Shown here: positions 41,446-49,948 of the stretch, piece after piece
Position numbering within the stretch: position 1 is the first letter of the stretch
Layout: each line of letters starts with the position of its first letter
Assembly (NCBI GenBank): GCA_964386865.1
Contig: CAYLUN010000008.1
Location: 58,464-122,463, forward strand
Source of the DNA: CAYLUN01 sp964386865
Lineage (GTDB): Bacteria; Verrucomicrobiota; Kiritimatiellia; RFP12; UBA1067
Direction: 5' to 3'
DNA length: 64,000 nt
The notes under the pieces: generated by a model
Database searches by the model: none
What the model was told of the DNA's origin: nothing
The model's input: only the letters and a program-made list of their open reading frames with translations
Translations under genes and position numbers: made by a program

Positions 41446-41661
41446 CTACGACTTCAATATGGTATCAGCGCGGCAGCAGAAAGGGAATCGCAATTCTTGG
41501 CCGGAGAGCACAGCACGCTCCTCGTATGAGCCGTTGGTGTTGTTCGAGTAGTAGAAGCGGTAGTGCCGCTTGAGGTCGAGCGTTTGTATTTTCAGCGCCC
41601 AGGCGGTGACGGGTGCCTGCAGCAGCGCGAAAGCGAGAAGAGCGAGAACACGTTTCGTCAT
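41446..41661 (-). CDS. Small secreted protein of unknown function
   Basis: The 71-residue frame begins with a convincing signal peptide (MTKRVLALLAFALLQAPVTAWA), leaving about 49 residues (LDLKRHYRFYYSNNTNGSYE, two cysteines together as FCC). It lies 45 bases upstream of the giant gene on the same strand. I do not recognise a family. Its 3' part overlies an element shared with the upstream regions of two other beta-strand-repeat genes, so it may be a leader peptide, or the frame may be partly fortuitous. Confidence 0.45.
   Translation of the reverse strand: MTKRVLALLAFALLQAPVTAWALKIQTLDLKRHYRFYYSNNTNGSYEERAVLSGQELRFPFCCRADTILKS
41459..41502 (-). promoter_or_regulatory. Conserved upstream element, copy C (giant gene)
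   Basis: Read on the minus strand it matches CAAGAAYTGSKATTCCCTTT of copy A at 43842-43903. The -10-like sequence is poor (GATACC). It is about 60-100 bases before the giant-gene start. Confidence 0.45.
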
Positions 41662-41709
41662 ATCACTTTCTTACTTACTGTGCCTACCAGATGATTCCTG
41701 CCTGGTCGA

Positions 41710-41735
41710 GCGGGGCGTGGTGTGACACGCCCCGC
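41710..41735 (-). terminator. Hairpin after the 659-residue beta-strand-repeat gene
   Basis: GCGGGGCGTG and CACGCCCCGC form a perfect 10-bp stem with a 6-base loop, 24 bases past the stop codon. There is no T-run; it may still end or protect the transcript. Confidence 0.45.
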
Positions 41736-41758
41736 CGCCCACCCTGCAGCCTGCGACG

Positions 41759-43738
41759 CTATTGGACGCCGATGATGAGACCGCGCTGGGTGAAGAGCCA
41801 GAGGTCCTCATCCTTGTTCTGGCGGACGACGCCCGGCCCCGTGACCGTGATGTTCTCGGAGGCGAACGCGGTCGTGCGCGTGGCGCAGTCGACGAGCCTG
41901 ACCCAGACGGCGCCGCCGCGATAGGCCCGCGAGTCGACCTCGAGTTTGGCCCCCGCGTGGACCGTCAACGCCCCGCTGGCCTTGAGCGTGCCGGGGCCGG
42001 ATGCGCCCAGTTCGAAGCGCAGCGTGGACTGCGTGTTGTTGGTCAGCACGATATCCTTTGCCGCACAGTACCCATTCGTTCCAATGACCAGCGTGCCGGT
42101 GCCATGACGCCCGACGAAGAGGTTAGCGTTGGTCACGACGAAACTGCCGCCGTCAAGGCGCAGCGTCCCGACGCTGTTGTTGGTAAAGACGAAGAGGGCG
42201 GGACCAGGTGTATACCCCAGATCGGCCGTCGTGAGGCCGCCGACGAAGACCGGCTTGGCCGACACGAACGTGCCACCCGACATCGTGTAGCTGCCGTAGC
42301 CGCCGCCCCAGCCGACCGTCATCGGAAAAACATTCACGCCGGCATTTCCCATCCCCTGTCGAACCGCGCCGCCGGTCTGAGACACGACGCCCGTCGCGCC
42401 CCGCCCCGCTCCCAGAATGAACTGGCCCGAGTTGGTCACCGTTCCGCCGCTGAAAAGAACGTCGCCCCGCGCGGTATTTCCCACGTTCGTCGCCATCAAA
42501 CCGAGAACGATACCTTGCTGCTGGTCCCACTGGTTCCACATATTGAAACGCCCGATGTCGAGCAACCCGCCTGATACCGTCATGAAAGCCCGCGCCGCGC
42601 CTCCCACCCCGTCGCCCCGGCCGACAAGGATGCCGTACCCCGCCGTCTTACCGATAGTTCCCAGCTCGCCGCCAGACAGGTTGAGTTCGCCCATCCCCCC
42701 TTTGCTGCTCGCGGCGCGGCAGACCGACACGCCTGCGCCCGCGTCCACACGCCCGCCCTCGATGTTCAACACGCCGCGCCCGTTGTTCTGGTAACCGCCT
42801 ACGTTCAAGCCGTCCTGACCGACAAGCTCCAATATACCGTTTTCGCGCACCGTGACCGTCCCCAGCGCGTTCCCCTCGATGCCCACTTGGAAGCGCGTGC
42901 TGCCGCGCGGCTGGCGGAAAATCGCGTTGCCGGCGATGGTTACGCTGCCGGTCGCATTGGCTGTACCCACATTGACGAAGTTGCTGACCACCAGCACCGC
43001 ATCATTGGTCAGCAGCACCGTGCCGATGCACTGAGCGCCAGACCCAACCGAGAAGCTAGACGAGTTGTCGAAGTTCCGAATCCACGCCTTGCCGCCGGTC
43101 ATCTCGAAGGTGCCCCGGCCTGCCGTGCCGGCGCCGATGCGTAACTGCACGGTGGTGTTGGTTTCGGTGCCAGCATAGGCGCTCATCACGAACTCGCCCG
43201 ACGCGATCTCCAACCGCCCGGTTGAATTATAGCCCACGCCGACAGAGCTGCTGCCGACAGTGGCGGATTCCCGCCTCAGGTTGGTCAGGTCAACCGTGCC
43301 GCCGTTCACACGCAGGAGGCCGCCGTTCAAGATGGAGATAAACGGCCAGTTGAAGGTGCGGCCCGCATACCGCAGGACGCCGCCGCTGTTGACGACGACC
43401 TCAGCCCCGCGACCGATTGAAAGCTGGCTGAGGTTGTTGCTGCTGGTGAAGTCCGGCGCGCTCACGTCCAGCCGCGTCGTGCGTCCCGCCACCGTGCTGA
43501 CGGCCAGGCTGCCGAAAGGCGCCGGGGTGGCGTCCACCGTGACTGTATACGAGGTCGCGCTGTTGGTCAGGTAAGCCGTGTTAGCATCCGGCACCCCCGC
43601 CGTCCAAGCCACCGCATTCGTCCACGCCCCGTCGCTCGCGCTCGTCCATGTTGTTTGCGCGGAAGCCGACGCGGCCACTCCCACAAGCATCACGATTCCC
43701 ATGCCCGCATAAATCGTTCTCGGCTGCCTCTTCTTCAT
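41759..43738 (-). CDS. Secreted autotransporter-associated beta-strand-repeat protein
   Basis: The 659-residue protein has a signal peptide (TIYAGMGIVMLVGVAASASA) followed at once by the family opening TTWTSASDGAWTNAVAWTAG, as in many exported beta-helix-like proteins of this group. The rest is a run of short beta-strand repeats rich in Gly, Asn, Val and Thr (for example LNVGGYQNNGRGVLNIEGGR). No catalytic motif and no C-terminal anchor are visible. The ATG at 43738 has AAGGAG 8 bases upstream. It has its own upstream element (copy A) and a hairpin after it. Confidence 0.85.
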   Translation of the reverse strand: MKKRQPRTIYAGMGIVMLVGVAASASAQTTWTSASDGAWTNAVAWTAGVPDANTAYLTNSATSYTVTVDATPAPFGSLAVSTVAGRTTRLDVSAPDFTSSNNLSQLSIGRGAEVVVNSGGVLRYAGRTFNWPFISILNGGLLRVNGGTVDLTNLRRESATVGSSSVGVGYNSTGRLEIASGEFVMSAYAGTETNTTVQLRIGAGTAGRGTFEMTGGKAWIRNFDNSSSFSVGSGAQCIGTVLLTNDAVLVVSNFVNVGTANATGSVTIAGNAIFRQPRGSTRFQVGIEGNALGTVTVRENGILELVGQDGLNVGGYQNNGRGVLNIEGGRVDAGAGVSVCRAASSKGGMGELNLSGGELGTIGKTAGYGILVGRGDGVGGAARAFMTVSGGLLDIGRFNMWNQWDQQQGIVLGLMATNVGNTARGDVLFSGGTVTNSGQFILGAGRGATGVVSQTGGAVRQGMGNAGVNVFPMTVGWGGGYGSYTMSGGTFVSAKPVFVGGLTTADLGYTPGPALFVFTNNSVGTLRLDGGSFVVTNANLFVGRHGTGTLVIGTNGYCAAKDIVLTNNTQSTLRFELGASGPGTLKASGALTVHAGAKLEVDSRAYRGGAVWVRLVDCATRTTAFASENITVTGPGVVRQNKDEDLWLFTQRGLIIGVQ

Positions 43739-43841
43739 ATACTCGCTCCTTCTACGTGCCGGCCACTTCATATCTCAAGTCAATTCGGCTCATGCCGCCA
43801 AACGCTGACTCGTGTATTGAATTCCGAACTAGCCACCAGAC

Positions 43842-43903
43842 TACTATACTTTGAGCGCAAAGGGAATACCAGTTCTTGACCTTAACCTGTCATTCTTTGA
43901 CTT
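43842..43903 (-). promoter_or_regulatory. Conserved upstream element, copy A
   Basis: Minus strand: TGACAGG, then AGGTCAAGAA, then ATTCCCTTTGCGC, then TATAGT (plus-strand 43843-43848) as a likely -10, about 105 bases before the start. The layout, spacing and distance match copy B at 53231-53294. Confidence 0.55.
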
Positions 43904-43988
43904 TTTCTGGGCGTGCCGAAATCGATCTATATGTTAACCAACCGCGGCGCGCCTCCCAGCGCATACATGACGCGAACCAGACGGCTGC

Positions 43989-45428
43989 TCACGGGGTCTG
44001 CCTCTTCCCCTTGCCCCTCTTCTTCGGGTTCGGCTCGCCGGCAGCCCTCACCCTGAGAGTCGGCATCGGCGCCTGAATCTCGGCACGCCACGCGACGAGT
44101 CGGGCATGCAGATCACGGGCCTTGTCGGGCATCGCTGCAGACAGATTTTTGGCCTCCCCGATGTCGTCTCGCAGGTTGTAGAGTTCGAGGTGCCCGTCCT
44201 CCAGAAACTCCATGAGCTTCCAGTCGCCCGCATGGATCAGGCTGACCGGCGTCGTGCGCCACGAGTTCTCGCCCGCGCCGAGATAGCCGGGGAAGTGCTG
44301 GAAGAAGGCGTCGCGCGGCAGCTTGCCCGCAGGGTCTCGCAGCAGCGGCACCAGGCTCACGCCGTCAAGCGCCTGAGGCGGCTTGGGCGCAGCGGCAATT
44401 TCAAGGAAGGTCGGGTAGACGTCCACGTGGACAGTCGGCACGCCGCAGGATGTGCCCGGTTTCGTCGCGCCGGGCCAGCGCACGATCAACGGCACGCGCG
44501 TTCCGCCCTCGTACAGGCTGCCCTTGCCGCTGCGCAGCGGCGCGTTGTCCGTGACGTCGCCCTTGCCCTTCTTCATGATCCCCTCGCGCACATAGCCGCC
44601 CACGCCGCCGTTGTCGCTCGCGAACAGCAGCACCGTGTTGTCGGCCAGCTTGAGCTCGTCGAGCGTCCGCATCACCCGCCCCACGCTCTCGTCCACGCTG
44701 GCGATCATCGCGGCGTACACCGGGTCGCTGTGCCCGCCGACGCCGGGCTTATCCTTGAACTTCGACACCAGCTCCGGCTTGGCGTCGTAGGGCGAGTGCA
44801 CGCCGTAGTGCGGCAAGTAGAGGAAGAACGGCCCGTCCTTGTGGCGGCGGATAAAGTCGACCGCCCGGTCCGTTAGGAAATCGGCGAGGTACTGCCCTTT
44901 CGGATAGTCGACCTTGGGCTCGGTCACAAAGTCGTAGTGTTTGCCCATCGTCTCGATCGCCTCGTCGAACCCGCGCTTGCCCGGCGCGTAATCGCCCTTC
45001 TGCCCGATGTGCCACTTGCCGAACATACCGGTCGCATAACCCGCGAGCTTGAGCTGCTGCGCGACGGTCGAGCGGTCAAGCGGCAGGCCCGTGACATTCT
45101 CGACCGGCACTAGCGGCCGCATCGTGGTGTCGAACCGGTCCGTGCCCCCGACCGTGTAGACGCCGGTCCGCGCCCCGTACTGGCCGCTCATCAGCGCGGC
45201 CCGCGTGGGCGTGCAGTTCTGGCAGTGATGGTGGTTGAGCAGCCGCATGCCCTGCGAGGCGAGCCGGTCGATGTTCGGCGTCTCGTAATACTGACTCCCA
45301 AAACACGCCACATCCGTGTAGCCGAGGTCATCTGCCAAGATGAAAATGATGTTAGGCTTGGCCGGTGCGGGCGCAGCCAGCGCAGGCAGCGAACCGAGGA
45401 TCAACAGCAAACTGAACAACTTTTTCAC
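43989..45428 (-). CDS. Exported Cys-type sulfatase (1)
   Basis: The 479-residue type I sulfatase has a signal peptide (MKKLFSLLLILGSLPALA) and PNIIFILADDLGYTD for the metal-binding Asp pair. The formylglycine site is NCTPTRAALMSGQYG: the Cys in CTPTR fits C-x-P-x-R and must be oxidised to formylglycine to be active. GKWHIGQ and FASDNGG are further conserved metal and sulfate contacts. It removes sulfate esters from glycans or small molecules; substrate unknown. The GTG start overlaps the stop of the other sulfatase (GTGA), so the two are translationally coupled. Confidence 0.93.
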   Translation of the reverse strand: MKKLFSLLLILGSLPALAAPAPAKPNIIFILADDLGYTDVACFGSQYYETPNIDRLASQGMRLLNHHHCQNCTPTRAALMSGQYGARTGVYTVGGTDRFDTTMRPLVPVENVTGLPLDRSTVAQQLKLAGYATGMFGKWHIGQKGDYAPGKRGFDEAIETMGKHYDFVTEPKVDYPKGQYLADFLTDRAVDFIRRHKDGPFFLYLPHYGVHSPYDAKPELVSKFKDKPGVGGHSDPVYAAMIASVDESVGRVMRTLDELKLADNTVLLFASDNGGVGGYVREGIMKKGKGDVTDNAPLRSGKGSLYEGGTRVPLIVRWPGATKPGTSCGVPTVHVDVYPTFLEIAAAPKPPQALDGVSLVPLLRDPAGKLPRDAFFQHFPGYLGAGENSWRTTPVSLIHAGDWKLMEFLEDGHLELYNLRDDIGEAKNLSAAMPDKARDLHARLVAWRAEIQAPMPTLRVRAAGEPNPKKRGKGKRQTP

Positions 45429-47311
45429 TGCGCACTCACTTTCAATTTCCTGATCGTTCCCTTGAACGGCTCTTTCGCCGTATACGCGGTCACGGGCTTG
45501 GCGTTGTCATGCCCCACACAGAAATCCTCGGCGGGCTGGCGCTGCAACATGCCTGCCGCACGACCCGTCGCGACGACCGCGTCGTTGATTGTCAGCATCA
45601 TCTTACCACCCACCCCCAGTGAAGCCTCAACGCGCAACACGCCCGCAGCTGGATCGCGGGCGACGATCTCCGTGACCGCCTCCGCCCCCGTGCGTACCGC
45701 GAACGCCACACACCCGCCCTTGAGATACAGCGCGTAGCCGACCGCGATGCCGCCGTGCGCCACGAGTACGGCGTCCTTCTGCGCGGTCTCGACCTCGCAG
45801 GAGACCGTGAACGCCTTCTTCTCCACGGACGGCGCCTCCGCGCCCTCGACCACATCTCCGGGCTTGAGCTGGCTGAGGGGAACGCCTTTGCCTCCGCGCT
45901 TCTCGCCTTTGCCTTGGTCTTTTGGCGTGTAACCGAGCATCGGGTAGAGCGTCTTCGCGTCCTTGACCTCGCCCGCCGGGCGCCGCGCCTTTGGAGCGTT
46001 GCCGCCGATTTCGGCGTCCATCGCCGCGATCAGCCCCTGCAGCCGCGCCACGACCTCGGGGTGCTTCTCGGCCAGATTGGTGCGCTCGCCGATCTCCTCG
46101 TCGAGGTTATAGAGCCGCGGCGTGTTGCCCTTCACGTCGTCGGGCAGTTCCTTGCCCTTCATCTCGCCCTGCGCCGCAACGGCCAGTTTCCACGGCCCCT
46201 GACGCACCGCCTGCAAGCTGTAGCTCGCGAAGTAGTAGTGCGCCTCGCGCGGCGACGTCTTCGACTGGCCCAGCAGCAGCGCCGAGAGGTCGCGGCCGTC
46301 GATGACCGGCTCGGCCGGCAACTGCCCTCCGGCTAAGGTCACGCAGGTCGGCAGCAGGTCGATCGTGCCCGCCACGGCGCCGCACGCCGTGCCGGCGGGC
46401 ACCTGGCCCGGCCACCACGCGAGCGTCGGCACGCGCACCCCGCCCTCCCACGTGCTGCCTTTGCCGCCGCGCAGCGGCCCCGCGCTGCCGCCGTCCGAAC
46501 CGCGGATCAGCCACGGGCCATTATCGCTGGTGAAGACCACCAGTGTGTTGCGGTCGATCTTCAGCTCGCGGAGAGTATCGAGCACGCGGCCCACGCTCCA
46601 GTCCACCTCCTCCACCCAGTCGCCGAAGCGGCCGTTGGCGGACTTGCCTGCAAAGGCCTTGCCGGGATGGATGGGCGTATGCACCGCGCTGTGCGGAAAG
46701 TAAAGGAAGAAGGGGCGGTCTTTGTTTGTGCGGATGAAGCCGACCGCCTCGTCGGTGTAGCGCTCGACGAGGCACGTCTGCTGCTCGTCCGTGAGCAGCT
46801 CCGCGACCGCGTCGTCCCGCATCAGCGGCACAGTCTGCTCGCCGGTCGCCTCGGCCTTCTTCTGCATGTCGTTCGAATACGGAATGCCGAAGTAGTGGTC
46901 AAAGCCCTGCTTGGTGGGCAAGAACTCCGGCTGGTCGCCGAGGTGCCACTTGCCGACGCACTGGGTCGCGTAGCCCAGCGCCTTCAGCCGCTCGGCGATG
47001 GTGAACTCGGCCGGATGCAGACCGTTGGACTGCCCAGGAAAAAAGACACCCGGCACCGAGACGCGCGCGCCGTAACAGCCGGTCATGAGCTGCGCCCGCG
47101 AGACCGAGCAGACTGGCGCGGCGTAGAAGCTCGTGAACCGCATGCCCTCCTTGGCCATGCGGTCGAGCTGCGGCGTTTTCTGCTTGGTCGCGCCGAACGG
47201 CCCGATGTCGCCGTAGCCCATGTCGTCGATGAAGATGATCACGACGTTGGGCTGGGGCGCGGCCGATATCAGCAGCGGAACCAGCGCGAGAGAAAGCAAC
47301 ACACGTTTCAT
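45425..47311 (-). CDS. Exported sulfatase (2) with C-terminal beta-sandwich domain
   Basis: The 628-residue type I sulfatase has a signal peptide (MKRVLLSLALVPLLISA), IIFIDDMGYGD, and VCSVSRAQLMTGCYG as the formylglycine region. Here C-S-V-S-R deviates from C-x-(P/A)-x-R at the third position. GKWHLGDQ and FTSDNGPWL are present. Residues ~490-628 form an extra concanavalin-like or sandwich domain (AFTVSCEVETAQKDAVLVAH) that could hold the glycan. It precedes sulfatase 1 in a two-gene operon; an oxidoreductase lies further upstream on the same strand across a repeat element. Confidence 0.92.
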   Translation of the reverse strand: MKRVLLSLALVPLLISAAPQPNVVIIFIDDMGYGDIGPFGATKQKTPQLDRMAKEGMRFTSFYAAPVCSVSRAQLMTGCYGARVSVPGVFFPGQSNGLHPAEFTIAERLKALGYATQCVGKWHLGDQPEFLPTKQGFDHYFGIPYSNDMQKKAEATGEQTVPLMRDDAVAELLTDEQQTCLVERYTDEAVGFIRTNKDRPFFLYFPHSAVHTPIHPGKAFAGKSANGRFGDWVEEVDWSVGRVLDTLRELKIDRNTLVVFTSDNGPWLIRGSDGGSAGPLRGGKGSTWEGGVRVPTLAWWPGQVPAGTACGAVAGTIDLLPTCVTLAGGQLPAEPVIDGRDLSALLLGQSKTSPREAHYYFASYSLQAVRQGPWKLAVAAQGEMKGKELPDDVKGNTPRLYNLDEEIGERTNLAEKHPEVVARLQGLIAAMDAEIGGNAPKARRPAGEVKDAKTLYPMLGYTPKDQGKGEKRGGKGVPLSQLKPGDVVEGAEAPSVEKKAFTVSCEVETAQKDAVLVAHGGIAVGYALYLKGGCVAFAVRTGAEAVTEIVARDPAAGVLRVEASLGVGGKMMLTINDAVVATGRAAGMLQRQPAEDFCVGHDNAKPVTAYTAKEPFKGTIRKLKVSAQ

Positions 47312-47357
47312 TCAAAACCCCTCAGAGTTGAACCTGTTATCAAGCAGTTGAACTACA

Positions 47358-47428
47358 AGACACGCGAAAATCGCGAAAGTAGAGCAATACAGCACACGAT
47401 GCTATTTTCGCGCTTTTCGCGTGTTTCG
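47358..47428. repeat. Inverted pair of 9-base word arrays
   Basis: Left arm (47358-47384): CGCGAAAAT, CGCGAAAGT. Right arm (47401-47428), read on the minus strand: CGCGAAAAG, CGCGAAAAT. The ACACGCGAAAA start is shared and the core is ~16 bp. It lies in the 161-base gap between the oxidoreductase end and sulfatase 2 and could fold as a long hairpin. Confidence 0.6.
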
Positions 47429-47472
47429 AAGTGACTTAAACTACCGGGTTTAGGGTGAACGTTGCGCGTTCC

Positions 47473-48852
47473 CTACACCTTCGGTAGCTCATACCCTTTG
47501 CGGTAGACATCCTTCACGAGCGCGTTGGCCTCGGGCTTGTCGAACGCGTTGGCCTTCGCATCGTAATTCAACGACGCATTCCCGACCCGGTGCGCGATGT
47601 TGCCCATGTGCGCCACGAGGTTGCTGGCGTGCGCGATGGCGACATCCGCGTTGGGCTGCTTGCGGCTCTTCACGCAGGCGATGAAGTTGCGGTAGTGCTC
47701 CAGGTCGCCCGCCTGTCCGTAGACCTTCTCCACGACCTGGCTGCTCGCCTTCTCCACGACGAACCCGCCGCCGTGCCGCCCCAGGATCATGAGCATGTCC
47801 TGCCCGTAGAACTCGATGCGCGTGGCGTTCTGCTTCCAGTCGCTGACCAGGTTCTTCTTGCGGATCACGTCGGTGCTCTTTTCCATGTACACAGGATACT
47901 GGCTCATATCGAAGGTCATCGCGAACGAGCCGAAGTCCCACGCGATGTTGAGCACGTCCGGCACCTCGGCGTCGTCGGCCTTGTGGGTCACATACCGCCC
48001 GCCCAGCGCGCGCACGCTTGCGGGCAGGCCGGGGTCACCCATCACCATCAGCGCGAGGTCGAGCTGGTGGATGGCGTCGTCGGTCAGGTCGCCGCCGCAG
48101 TAGTCCCAGTGGTAGTGCCAGCCGCCCTGCCAGATCTTCTGGTGGTAGGGCCGCACCTCCGCGCGCCCGAGCCAGCGGTCCCAGTCGAAGCCCTCCGGCT
48201 GCGTGCCCGGCTCGCCGAGCTTGAAGGGCGAGCCGGTCTTGAGGTTGAAGACCTTGACGAGGCCGATCTTGCCGAGCCGGCCGCTGCGCACGATCTCGCG
48301 CGCCTGGTGGTTGTACTCCGTGGAGCGGTTCTGCGTGCCGACCTGCACGATGCGCTTGGTCTTGGCCGCGGCCTCGACCATCACGCCGCTCTCCCACATG
48401 CAGTGCGAGTGGGGCTTCTCGACGTACACATCCTTGCCAGCCTGACAGGCCATGATCGTGAGCGGCGCGTGCCAGTTGTCGTGCGTGGCGATGATGACGG
48501 CGTCGACGTCCGGCGACTCCAGCACCTTGCGGTAGTCCTTCTCGAAGCGCGGCTTGACCGGCTGCACCGGCTGGATGAACTCCCACATCTGGTCGAGCCG
48601 CTTGTCGCTCAAGTCGCAGAGGCAGACGCAGTTCGCGCCCGCGTCCTCGATCATCACGCGCAGCACGAAGCGCCCGCGGCCGCCGCACCCGATGATCGCC
48701 ACGTTGACCCGCTCATTCGCACCAACAACCCGGTTCTGGCTCAGCGCCGTCCAGGCCGTCAGGCCCGCGGCCGCGCCCGCCGCGCGCCGCAGAAAGTTCC
48801 GCCGCGTAGCCCCTTCACGCACCGCCCCCTGCTTCATCGTTACCGCGTCCAT
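47473..48852 (-). CDS. Tat-exported Gfo/Idh/MocA-family oxidoreductase
   Basis: The 459-residue protein has a twin-arginine signal (TRRNFLRRAAGAAAGLTAW) and the Rossmann start VNVAIIGCGGRGRFVL. EKPHSH (Lys of the EKP catalytic motif) lies at about residue 146, followed by the GFO/IDH/MocA C-terminal sandwich (GGDLTDDAIHQLDLALMVMG). Exported members are abundant in PVC bacteria and oxidise or epimerise sugars using a carried cofactor. AAGGAGG precedes the ATG at 48852; the frame upstream lacks family similarity. It sits ahead of two sulfatase genes in the same direction, consistent with glycan breakdown. Confidence 0.92.
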   Translation of the reverse strand: MDAVTMKQGAVREGATRRNFLRRAAGAAAGLTAWTALSQNRVVGANERVNVAIIGCGGRGRFVLRVMIEDAGANCVCLCDLSDKRLDQMWEFIQPVQPVKPRFEKDYRKVLESPDVDAVIIATHDNWHAPLTIMACQAGKDVYVEKPHSHCMWESGVMVEAAAKTKRIVQVGTQNRSTEYNHQAREIVRSGRLGKIGLVKVFNLKTGSPFKLGEPGTQPEGFDWDRWLGRAEVRPYHQKIWQGGWHYHWDYCGGDLTDDAIHQLDLALMVMGDPGLPASVRALGGRYVTHKADDAEVPDVLNIAWDFGSFAMTFDMSQYPVYMEKSTDVIRKKNLVSDWKQNATRIEFYGQDMLMILGRHGGGFVVEKASSQVVEKVYGQAGDLEHYRNFIACVKSRKQPNADVAIAHASNLVAHMGNIAHRVGNASLNYDAKANAFDKPEANALVKDVYRKGYELPKV

Positions 48853-49215
48853 GCTCCGCCTCCTTCCGCCGCTTCTGTCCGATTGACAAAGCCACCTGCC
48901 AGCAGGTCGCGCGTCCCCCGCCGCTTCCAAGCTAGCCATTGCACGACAGTATACCCCAAAGCCTACTCGGTGAGAACCGCCTTTTGCGGGGCGCCTGCAA
49001 TTCTGCAATTATAATTATGACGAGGCGCGCGCGGCGAGAAGGCCCTGACGGGCCCACAAACGAATTCATCCACGTTTGCGCGTGTTTGTCGTAGCGCCGT
49101 GAGGCGCTTCCCGGCTATACCGAGAATGGCTGGCTTTCTCTGGACAGGACTGGGCGTGTGCGCTATCGTTATCACCGTTCAAGCTGCTAATGGCCAGCGC
49201 TCGGAGGGCGGGGAG
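48853..49215. other. Intergenic region between divergent genes
   Basis: The 363 bases between the oxidoreductase and DUF429 genes hold a minus-strand -10-like TATACT (48948-48953) preceded by CTTTGGGG, as in the porin promoter. A plus-strand TATAAT occurs near 49010. No further gene or RNA is evident. Confidence 0.4.
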
Positions 49216-49932
49216 ATGAACACAACGGTTGCAGGCGTGGACGGCTGCAAGGGCGGGTGGTTCGTCGTGCTGTGGGATGCGGAGTCAGGCTCCATGAACG
49301 GACGCGTCGCGCCCGATTTCGCCGGCGTGCTTGAGTTCGCCGACTCCGCAAGCGCCATCGGCGTCGACATGCCGATCGGGCTGCTCGACCACGCCTTGCC
49401 CGGCGGACGGCTCTGCGACGTTTATGCCCGCACGCTGCTTCATCCGACCCGCATGTCGTGCGTGTTTTCGCCGCCGGTTCGCGGGACACTGGAGGCGGGC
49501 TCGTACGCTGAGGCGCTAGCGGTGAACCGGAACAGCTCCGGCCACATCTGCGGCTTTTCCAAACAGTGCTTCGGAATCCTGCCCAAGATCCGAGAAATCG
49601 ACCAGCTTCTCTCGCCCCGGCTGCAGGAGACCGTCAGGGAGGTGCACCCCGAGATCAGCTTCCGCACCATGAATCAGGGCGTCACGCTGGCCCTCCCCAA
49701 ACGCACGCCAGGGGGGCGTGCGGCGCGCCTGGAGTTGCTCGTCCGAAACGGTTTCGCCCCGCTCATCGCGCAGCTCTTTGCCACGCGGGTCGAAGACGCC
49801 GAGCCCGATGACATCCTCGACGCCTGCGCGGCCTGCTGGACCGCGCGGCGCATTGCCGAAGGCGCCGCCATCCGCATCCCGCCCGAGCCCCATACCGACG
49901 CCCGCGGCCTGCGCATGGAGATGTGGTACTGA
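49216..49932 (+). CDS. DUF429 family protein (predicted RNase H-fold nuclease)
   Basis: The 238-residue protein has the DUF429 pattern: TVAGVDGCKGGWFVVLW (first acidic residue of an RNase H-like fold), AIGVDMPIGLLD (second acidic strand), REVHPEISFRTMN (third) and EPDDILDACAACWTARRI (last). Family members are regarded as predicted nucleases; no substrate is known. The ATG at 49216 has GGAGGGCGGGGAG upstream, better than an ATG 117 bases earlier. It is the only plus-strand gene in this stretch and its GC content matches its neighbours. Confidence 0.85.
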   Translation: MNTTVAGVDGCKGGWFVVLWDAESGSMNGRVAPDFAGVLEFADSASAIGVDMPIGLLDHALPGGRLCDVYARTLLHPTRMSCVFSPPVRGTLEAGSYAEALAVNRNSSGHICGFSKQCFGILPKIREIDQLLSPRLQETVREVHPEISFRTMNQGVTLALPKRTPGGRAARLELLVRNGFAPLIAQLFATRVEDAEPDDILDACAACWTARRIAEGAAIRIPPEPHTDARGLRMEMWY

Positions 49933-49948
49933 CGGCGGCCGTGCCGCC

